NCBI GenBank assembly: GCA_028692535.1
Contig: JAQUXD010000040.1
Span: 1 to 12,517, forward strand
Origin: Eubacteriales bacterium
Lineage (GTDB): Bacteria > Bacillota > Clostridia > Peptostreptococcales > Anaerovoracaceae
DNA: 12,517 bases
Direction of reading: 5' to 3'
The position numbers and the translations under genes are program-made. Position 1 is the first letter of the stretch. Every line of letters starts with the position of its first letter. Shown in pieces: positions 6,881 through 12,517 of the stretch. The notes beneath the pieces were generated by a model. The model did no database searches and was not told where the DNA came from. It saw only the letters and a list, made by a program, of their open reading frames with translations.

Positions 6881-8005
6881 TCAATATGCCAACAATTTTC
6901 GATACATCTCCACCACAGGCTCGATCAAGTCATCGTCAAAGTCATATTTAGATGTATGGATCATAGGCCTCCCTTCTCCGTAACTCATAAAGAACATTGC
7001 ACCTTTGGCCAACTTCGTGAAGTGTCCGAAGTCTTCGGAACCCCTGAGCGCGGTGGGAATTTCAAAGACCGGCAATGACAACTCCGCAGCCGCCTTTCTG
7101 ATTTTTTCGTTGCTCTCCGGATGAGATATCGTTTCCGGAAATGCATCACAGTAGGAAAATTCGCATTGCAGTCCATATTCCTTCGCATTCTTTAATGCTT
7201 CTTCTTCCAGTTTGGCCTGAAGATCGTCCATCTCGTTCTCGTACTCTCCCCGTATGGTCATCAACAATTTTCCTTTGCTTGCAGCAACCCCGAAGGCTTC
7301 CTCCTCGCCTACATCGATCTGAACGATCGTGGCCAATACAAGACCCTTATAATTTTCAGGAGCGGCGATCTTCTCCGATGCCAAGGCGGTCTTTGCGATG
7401 GCAAAGGAGGGGTTTATTCCGTTTTCCGGCTCGCTGGCATGGGACGGTGTTCCGGTCATGGTGATGATCATGCCTTTGGACGCGCAGCACAGCAGCCCGT
7501 CCCGAATCATCACCGTGTATTTCGGCTGGCCGGGCTCGTTATGAAAACCGAAGATCTCCGGAATCTGATTATCCGTAATAAAATCCAGGCACTGGGCGGC
7601 ACCGGTGCCGTTTTCTTCCGCAGGCTGGAACAGGAAGTACACGTCCCGATCTGCGCCGCTTTGGTCGATCTCCAGGGCAAAAGCTGCCATCGTCGCAGTG
7701 TGACCGTCGTGACCGCATTTATGAGCCACACCGTCGGTGACAGATTTGTAGGGCTTGTCGATATCATCGTAGACTTTAATGGCATCGTTGTCGCTGCGGA
7801 ACGCTATGGCCGGTTTCTGCGGATCTTTCGCGCGGTACACTGCATAAACATAGTGACCTTTGTCCATCACGTCGATATTTTTGGTGTTTTCTTTCAAAAA
7901 GCGGATGATTCTTTCCAGTGTGGGTCTTTCCTCGTTGGACAGAAACGGGTGCTGATGCAGTTCATGTCGAAAGGCGATGGCTTTTTCTAAATTGTCCGGT
8001 TTCAT
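6881..8005 (-). CDS. M20-family metallopeptidase/amidohydrolase (copy 2)
   Basis: Metal-dependent amide hydrolase of the same M20 subgroup, 374 residues. Ligands are Cys97 and His99 (AHKCGHDGHTA), Glu130/Glu131 (FQPAEENGTGA), His155 (GFHNEPG) and His350 (IHTSKYDFDD), with RGSEDFGHF at 321-329. By hand alignment without gaps it shares about 278 of 374 positions (74%) with copy 3. One odd point: the block that reads RADCDAIKV in copies 1 and 3 is RSDNDAIKV here, a change close to the active site. ATG 8005 is preceded by AGGAGG. It follows a YtcJ-like gene by 57 bp, a gap filled by a strong hairpin, and precedes copy 1 by 38 bp. It is probably co-transcribed with both. Specific substrate not known. 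Confidence 0.87.
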   Translation of the reverse strand: MKPDNLEKAIAFRHELHQHPFLSNEERPTLERIIRFLKENTKNIDVMDKGHYVYAVYRAKDPQKPAIAFRSDNDAIKVYDDIDKPYKSVTDGVAHKCGHDGHTATMAAFALEIDQSGADRDVYFLFQPAEENGTGAAQCLDFITDNQIPEIFGFHNEPGQPKYTVMIRDGLLCCASKGMIITMTGTPSHASEPENGINPSFAIAKTALASEKIAAPENYKGLVLATIVQIDVGEEEAFGVAASKGKLLMTIRGEYENEMDDLQAKLEEEALKNAKEYGLQCEFSYCDAFPETISHPESNEKIRKAAAELSLPVFEIPTALRGSEDFGHFTKLAKGAMFFMSYGEGRPMIHTSKYDFDDDLIEPVVEMYRKLLAY

Positions 8006-8030
8006 GGTTTTCCTCCTGTTCTCATTGTTG

Positions 8031-8058
8031 AGGAAAGAGGGGTCGCCCCCTCTTTCCT
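8031..8058 (-). repeat. Strong intercistronic hairpin between YtcJ-like copy 1 and M20 copy 2
   Basis: Perfect 12 bp arms, AGGAAAGAGGGG (8031-8042) and CCCCTCTTTCCT (8047-8058), with a four-base loop. It starts 5 bases after the stop codon of the upstream gene. Neither strand has a T-run after the stem, so it is not a classical rho-independent terminator. It more likely blocks 3'-exonucleases or marks a processing point, giving uneven expression of the flanking genes. Confidence 0.7.
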
Positions 8059-8062
8059 GAGA

Positions 8063-9679
8063 TTATTTCTGGTAAACAATCTTGCCGCCCACCATGGTGA
8101 GTACCGGCAGAATGTCTTTGATCTTCATGGGATCCACGGTGAAAATATCCTGATCCAAGATCACCAGATCGGCATAGTGTCCCGGCTTGATACGACCTTT
8201 TACATCTTCTTTGAATTCCATATAAGCGCTTTCCACGGTATAGGCATCGATGGCCGTGGGCACATCCACGCATTCCGCGGGATAGAAGCCTCCTTCCGGA
8301 AATCCGGTCAAATCCTTTCGGTTCACCGCGCAGTACACGCAGAGGAAGGGATTGCAGTCTTCCACGGGGCAGTCCGATCCGTAGGAAGCCCGTATATCCA
8401 AATCCTTGGCCGTCTTCATGGCCAGGAATGTGGCGCTCAGATCCTTGCCGCATCGACTTTCGATGGCATGCAGATCGCTCTGCAGGAATATGGGCTGGTA
8501 AGCGATGAGCACGCCGGATTCCTTAATGCGTTCCAACAGGGGCAAATCCGTGATCTGGCAATGGATCAGGCAGTGGCGCAGTTTATTCTCTCCGCCTGTA
8601 TAGGTTTTTTCATACGCTGCTGTGGTCTTTTCGATGGCATCGTCTCCGATGACGTGGGTCACGACCTGAAGATCGTGAGCGGCTGCGTAGTCCACCATTT
8701 TTTGCTGTGTTTCATCATCGGTGGTTTCTACGCCGAAATTGCCCGGGTCATCCAGATATTCGTGGCGGACCGTGGCAGTTCTGGCACCCAGAGAACCGTC
8801 TTTAAACATCTTCAGCGGACCGATGGAAAACCAATCGTCAAAGCCTTCTTCCCGAAACTCGGGACCGGCGATGAAATCTTTCAGGTCTTGCATCCCGGGG
8901 CAACCGACCTGGGAGCGATAGCGCAGTAGCGCCTTTCCTTCTTCGTAGAGAGAGCGGATCATATCATGACCCTGTTTCCGATCCGGGATCATAATGCCCA
9001 CATCGTTGGACTGTACCGACGTGATGCCGTGTGCCACGGCATATTCCATCGCTTTGAGCAACGCCGCTTTCCGTTGTTCCATAGTAGGCGGCGGCAGGAT
9101 ATTCATGGCGGCGAAGGCTGCGTTTTCGCAGAGGTATCCATTGGGCGTCCCGTCTTCTTCCAGAATCACGTCTCCTCCCTCAATTTTATTGTTTTCCTTG
9201 GAAAGGCCGATCATCTTCAGCGCCTTGGTATTGGCCGTGGAAGAATGACCGCATCTGCGGGCCAGGACTACGGGGATATCGGTAGCGATCTTGTCCAGGT
9301 CGTGACGCGTGGGCACACGCCGCTTGTCCGGATCAAAATCATCCTGATTCCAGCTTTGGGAAAAGAGTCCGTTCTTTGCCCTTTCGGGATGGGCTTTTCG
9401 GAAAGCAATACATTTGTCAACGATCTCCTCCACAGACTTGCAGTTGCTTAAATCCACGTTCATCATGGACTGGCCCAGATAGGCCAGGTGCAGGTGGGAA
9501 TCGTTGAAGCCGGGAATGACCGTGCGGCCTTCGCAATCATACTTTTCGGCATCTCCGGCGACGGAAAGGATATCTTCGTTCTTTCCCACGGCAGTGATCC
9601 GATCATGCTCCACCAGGATCGCTTCCTTAAAAACATCCCGGTCCACATAGACTTTCCCGTTATAAAAAGCTTTTTTCAT
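8063..9679 (-). CDS. YtcJ-like amidohydrolase (copy 1)
   Basis: Metal-dependent hydrolase of the amidohydrolase_3 (YtcJ/AepA/NfdA-like) family, 538 residues, the usual length; cytosolic, no membrane segments. The small beta-sandwich domain is built from the N-terminus and the C-terminal GRIKPGHYADLVILDQDIFTV region. Within the barrel are GFNDSHLHL with the HxH ligands His62/His64, KMFKDGSLGARTA (290-302) with Lys293, THVIGDDA with His342, HCQ with His373, and YGSDCPVEDCNPF with the metal Asp436. Members hydrolyse amides such as N-substituted formamides, but most have no known substrate. Cysteines are many (about 14), including a DCNPFLCVYC cluster. It is about 82% identical, without gaps, to copy 2 directly upstream. 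ATG 9679 has GGAG upstream; the gap to copy 2 is 12 bp. Confidence 0.87.
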   Translation of the reverse strand: MKKAFYNGKVYVDRDVFKEAILVEHDRITAVGKNEDILSVAGDAEKYDCEGRTVIPGFNDSHLHLAYLGQSMMNVDLSNCKSVEEIVDKCIAFRKAHPERAKNGLFSQSWNQDDFDPDKRRVPTRHDLDKIATDIPVVLARRCGHSSTANTKALKMIGLSKENNKIEGGDVILEEDGTPNGYLCENAAFAAMNILPPPTMEQRKAALLKAMEYAVAHGITSVQSNDVGIMIPDRKQGHDMIRSLYEEGKALLRYRSQVGCPGMQDLKDFIAGPEFREEGFDDWFSIGPLKMFKDGSLGARTATVRHEYLDDPGNFGVETTDDETQQKMVDYAAAHDLQVVTHVIGDDAIEKTTAAYEKTYTGGENKLRHCLIHCQITDLPLLERIKESGVLIAYQPIFLQSDLHAIESRCGKDLSATFLAMKTAKDLDIRASYGSDCPVEDCNPFLCVYCAVNRKDLTGFPEGGFYPAECVDVPTAIDAYTVESAYMEFKEDVKGRIKPGHYADLVILDQDIFTVDPMKIKDILPVLTMVGGKIVYQK

Positions 9680-9691
9680 GGATCAACTCCT

Positions 9692-11314
9692 TCATTCTGC
9701 GCTTTGATAGACCACTTTGCCGCCCACCATAGTGAGCACGGGCAGAATGTCTTTGATCTTCATGGGATCCACGCTGAAAATATCTTGGTCCAAAACGACC
9801 ATATCTGCGTAATATCCCGGTTTGATCCTTCCTTTTACATCTTCCTTGAATTCCATGTAAGCGCTTTCCACCGTATACGCATCGATGGCCGCAGGCACAT
9901 CCACACATTCTTTCGGGTAGAAGCCGCCTTCCGGGAATCCGGTTTGATCCTTCCGGTTCACAGCGCAGTAAACACAGGGGAACGGATTGCAGTCCTCTAC
10001 GGGAGAATCCGATCCGTAAGAGGCGCGAATATCCAAATCTCTCGCTGTTTTCATGGCCAAAAACGTGGAACTCAGTTCCTTCCCGCAACGGCTTTCGATG
10101 GCGTGTAAATCGGTCTGGAGAAAGATGGGTTGATAGGCGATGAGCACGCCGGATTTTTTGATGTATTTCAACAACGGCAAATCCGTGATCTGGCAATGGA
10201 TCAAACAATGGCGCAGGTCATTTTTATCACCTTCGTAGGTTTTTGCATACGCCGCCGTAGTCTTTTCAATGGCGTCGTCTCCGATCACGTGGGTCACCAC
10301 CTGAAGCCCGTGGGCTGCGGCATAGTCCACCATCTCCTGCTGTTTTTTGTCGTCCGTGGTTTCCACACCGTAATTGCCCGTGTCGTCCAGATATTCGTGG
10401 CGCACGGTTGCTGTTCTGGCGCCCAATGAACCGTCTTTGAACATTTTTAAAGGTCCCACGGAAAACCAACCGTCATAAGACTCTTCCAAAAACTCAGGGC
10501 TTTCGATGTACGCCTTCAGATCTTCCATGGTCGGACACCCTACCTGGGAATGATAGCGAAGTAACGCCTTTCCTTCTTCGTACAGAGATTTGACCATTTC
10601 GTAGGCTTCCTTCCGATCCGGAATGATCGTCCCTACATCATTGGACTGAACGGATGTGATACCGTGGGAAACAGCATATTCCATGGCTTTGAGCAAAGCA
10701 AGCTTACGCTGCTCGATGGTCAGAGGCGGCACGATCATATGCGCAGCAAATGCGGCATTCTCGCACAGGTATCCGCTGGGAGAGCCGTCTTCTTCCAGAA
10801 TCACGTCGCCCCCTTCGATCTTGTTGTTTTCTTTCGTCAAGCCCATCATCTCCAGCGCTTTGGAATTCGCAGTCGAAGAATGCCCGCATATACGTGCCAG
10901 TACTACAGGGATATCCGTTGCGATCTTGTCCAGATCGTGGCGGTTGGGCAACCTGCGTTTATCCGGATCGAAGTGGTCCTGATTCCAGCTTTGGGAGAAG
11001 AGACCGTTCTTTGTGAATTCCGGATTCTCCTTCCGGAAGGCGATACACTTCTCTACCATTTCCTCCACGGACTTGCATCCGCTGAGATCCACATTCAACA
11101 TGGCCTCCCCCACATACACCAAATGCATATGAGAATCGTTGAATCCCGGAATGACCGTCCGACCTTCGCAGTCGATTTGATCGGCACCCTCTGCCATGGA
11201 AAGGATCTCGTCGTTTTTCCCTACAGCTGCGATCCGTCCGTCCTCCACCAGAACAGCCTCCTCGAATACATCTCTGTCTACGTAGACTTTTCCGTTGTAC
11301 AGTACTTTTTTCAT
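9692..11314 (-). CDS. YtcJ-like amidohydrolase (copy 2)
   Basis: Paralogue of the gene just downstream, 540 residues, same family and same architecture. Metal-site residues are in GFNDSHMHL (His62, His64), KMFKDGSLGARTA (Lys293), THVIGDDA (His342), HCLIHCQ (His373) and YGSDSPVEDCNPF (Asp436). My gap-free hand alignment gives about 444 identical positions of 538, with identity spread evenly and highest in the barrel core and C-terminal domain. Differences cluster at 191-200, 236-242 and 271-281, which could tune substrate choice. One cysteine next to the metal aspartate (Cys437 in copy 1) is Ser437 here. ATG 11314 sits 11 bp after the stop of M20 copy 3; its GGAGG starts immediately after that stop, so translation is probably coupled. 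Substrate unknown. Confidence 0.87.
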   Translation of the reverse strand: MKKVLYNGKVYVDRDVFEEAVLVEDGRIAAVGKNDEILSMAEGADQIDCEGRTVIPGFNDSHMHLVYVGEAMLNVDLSGCKSVEEMVEKCIAFRKENPEFTKNGLFSQSWNQDHFDPDKRRLPNRHDLDKIATDIPVVLARICGHSSTANSKALEMMGLTKENNKIEGGDVILEEDGSPSGYLCENAAFAAHMIVPPLTIEQRKLALLKAMEYAVSHGITSVQSNDVGTIIPDRKEAYEMVKSLYEEGKALLRYHSQVGCPTMEDLKAYIESPEFLEESYDGWFSVGPLKMFKDGSLGARTATVRHEYLDDTGNYGVETTDDKKQQEMVDYAAAHGLQVVTHVIGDDAIEKTTAAYAKTYEGDKNDLRHCLIHCQITDLPLLKYIKKSGVLIAYQPIFLQTDLHAIESRCGKELSSTFLAMKTARDLDIRASYGSDSPVEDCNPFPCVYCAVNRKDQTGFPEGGFYPKECVDVPAAIDAYTVESAYMEFKEDVKGRIKPGYYADMVVLDQDIFSVDPMKIKDILPVLTMVGGKVVYQSAE

Positions 11315-11325
11315 GTTCGCCCTCC

Positions 11326-12453
11326 TTAGGCCTCCCGAACCAGTGCTTTGAAAATTTCAGTGGCGGATTCGATGAGTTCGTCATCAAAGTCAAAATGCGA
11401 AGTGTGGAGCTCCGGCGCATCCATGCCCATTCCCAGGAAGAAGGAAGCTCCTTTTGTCAGTTTTGTAAAGTGGCCGAAGTCTTCAGATCCGCGCAATGCT
11501 TCGGGCATTTCGATTACAGGGTATCCCAGTTCTGCCGCCGCTTTTCGCAGCTTTTCATTGCTTTCCGGATGCGAGATGGTTTCCGGGAATGCATCGCAAT
11601 AGGAAAAGGTGCAAGCCAGTCCGTATTCAGCTGCGTTCTTCAGCGCTTCCGTTTCCAGCTTCTCTTGCAATTCGTCCATTTCCGCTTCGATGGCGCCCCG
11701 AATGGTCATTAACAGCTTTCCTTTGCTTGCCGCGACACCAAAGGCTTCTTGCTCTCCCACATCGATCTGAACGATGGTGGCCATGACCAGCCCTTTGTAG
11801 TTTTCCGGAGCAGTGATCCGTTCCGTAGCCAAAATGGTCTTGGCGATGGCAAAGGACGGATTTTTTCCATTCTCCGGTTCGCTGGCATGGGCGGGCGTGC
11901 CTGTCATTGTGATGGTCATGCCTTTGGAGGCGCAGTTCATCAATCCGTCACGTACGGTCACCGAGTTTTTCGGCGCGCCGGGATGGTCGTGAAACGCATA
12001 GATCTCGGTGATGGCGTTGTCGGTGACGAAGTCCGTGCATGTGGCTGCTCCGGAGCCGTTTTCTTCGGCGGGCTGGATCAGGAAGTACACATCTCTGTCA
12101 GCCCCTTCCTGATCGATCTCCAGCGCGAAGCCACACATGGTCGCAGTGTGTCCGTCATGGCCGCATTTGTGGCCTACGTCTTCCTTTAATGATTTATACG
12201 GCTTGTCGATATCGTCATCGACCTTGATCGCATCGCAGTCCGCACGGAAGCCGATGGACGGCTTTTTCGGATCGGACGCGCGGTATACAGCGTAAACATA
12301 ATGACCTTTATCGACAATTTCCAGGTTTTTCGTATTTTCACGAAGAAAACGCAGCACCCGCTCCAAAGTGGGCCGCTCTTCGTTGGAAAGATCCGGGTTT
12401 TGATGTATTTCATGCCTCAACGCTACGGCTTTGTTGAAATTCTCTTTTTTCAT
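11326..12453 (-). CDS. M20-family metallopeptidase/amidohydrolase (copy 3)
   Basis: Metal-dependent amide hydrolase, 375 residues. Ligands are Cys97 and His99 (GHKCGHDGHTA), general base Glu130 and ligand Glu131 (IQPAEENGSGA), His155 in AFHDHPG and His350 in ELHTSHFDFDD; SEDF is at 323-326. RADCDAIKV (70-78) and GTPAHASEPENGKNPS (185-200) are typical of this subgroup, which includes aminoacylase-like and hippurate hydrolase-like enzymes. It is about 74% identical to copy 2. The ATG overlaps the stop of the upstream, truncated YtcJ-like gene (ATGA), with only a weak GGTGG site, so it probably relies on coupled translation. It is followed at 11 bp by YtcJ-like copy 2. This close pairing of the two families suggests linked substrates or products, though which is unknown. 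Confidence 0.87.
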   Translation of the reverse strand: MKKENFNKAVALRHEIHQNPDLSNEERPTLERVLRFLRENTKNLEIVDKGHYVYAVYRASDPKKPSIGFRADCDAIKVDDDIDKPYKSLKEDVGHKCGHDGHTATMCGFALEIDQEGADRDVYFLIQPAEENGSGAATCTDFVTDNAITEIYAFHDHPGAPKNSVTVRDGLMNCASKGMTITMTGTPAHASEPENGKNPSFAIAKTILATERITAPENYKGLVMATIVQIDVGEQEAFGVAASKGKLLMTIRGAIEAEMDELQEKLETEALKNAAEYGLACTFSYCDAFPETISHPESNEKLRKAAAELGYPVIEMPEALRGSEDFGHFTKLTKGASFFLGMGMDAPELHTSHFDFDDELIESATEIFKALVREA

Positions 12454-12517
12454 CTCTGATAGACCACCTTTCCGTTCACCATGGTCAGCACCGGTTGAAT
12501 GTTGATGATATCCATCG
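12450..12517 (-). CDS. YtcJ-like amidohydrolase (copy 3), C-terminal end only
   Basis: Only the last 21 codons and the stop are in the window; the rest lies beyond 12517. The readable tail MDIINIQPVLTMVNGKVVYQR aligns with the C-terminal DPMKIKDILPVLTMVGGKIVYQK of the complete YtcJ-like genes, so this is very probably a third member of the tandem family. Its stop overlaps the start of M20 copy 3 as ATGA. Being short, the call rests on this match and on context. Confidence 0.75.
   Translation of the reverse strand, partial: MDIINIQPVLTMVNGKVVYQR

Noticed and set aside
8031..8058. Rho-independent terminator splitting the hydrolase operon
   Set aside because: The stem is strong, but CAACAATG follows it on the minus strand and GAGATT on the plus strand; no U-tract.
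8177..8929. Plus-strand frame of 250 codons opposite YtcJ-like copy 1, with a similar frame at 9488-10108 opposite copy 2
   Set aside because: The likeness between the two arises because the sense genes are paralogues. No domain or start signal supports them as genes.
9660..10208. Minus-strand frame of 182 codons, and the like-placed 8022-8453
   Set aside because: Out-of-frame readings within the YtcJ-like genes, rich in Arg, Gly and Cys; typical frame shadows.
1..12517. CRISPR array, tRNA, rRNA, insertion sequence or phage genes
   Set aside because: No regularly spaced short repeats, cloverleaf-like segments, transposase motifs or terminal inverted repeats were seen; the long repeats are paralogous genes.

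Overview
All genes in this window lie on the minus strand, so transcription runs from right to left. Gene density is high, Shine-Dalgarno sequences are strong (GGAGG), and gaps are short. Together with the presence of citrate lyase and cysteine-rich cytosolic enzymes, this suggests a fermentative anaerobe of Clostridia or Synergistota type with roughly balanced base composition. That placement is inference: no rRNA or other phylogenetic marker is present.

Right block (12517 to 5712): a tandem array of hydrolases. In order of transcription it holds the tail of a YtcJ-like amidohydrolase (cut by the window edge), an M20-family peptidase/amidohydrolase (12453-11326), two YtcJ-like amidohydrolases about 82% identical to each other (11314-9692 and 9679-8063), and two more M20 enzymes (8005-6881 and 6842-5712). 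The first and second M20 enzymes are about 74% identical. Most spacings are -4 to 57 bp, so the block reads as one operon built by repeated duplication of two families. The substrates are unknown. Both families usually hydrolyse amide bonds, for example in N-acyl amino acids or small peptides.

Middle (5711 to 5577): the only gap over 100 bp. It holds a candidate promoter with an extended -10, two copies of an ATTGTATACAAT-type operator over the -35 and -10 boxes, and a long imperfect inverted repeat across the predicted transcription start.

Left block (5576 to 1): a five-gene operon encoding an aconitase-superfamily hydratase, an isocitrate dehydrogenase of the eukaryote-like NADP type, and the three subunits of citrate lyase (citD acyl carrier, citE beta, citF alpha; citF runs off the left edge). 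Put in sequence, these enzymes connect 2-oxoglutarate, isocitrate, citrate, and acetate plus oxaloacetate. This is a complete short branch that could run reductively from glutamate-derived 2-oxoglutarate to acetate and oxaloacetate, or split incoming citrate two ways. Combined with the deacylase array next door, an attractive but unproven reading is a locus that releases amino acids from conjugates or peptides and ferments the glutamate carbon through citrate.

No tRNA, rRNA, CRISPR, insertion sequence or transporter was seen.
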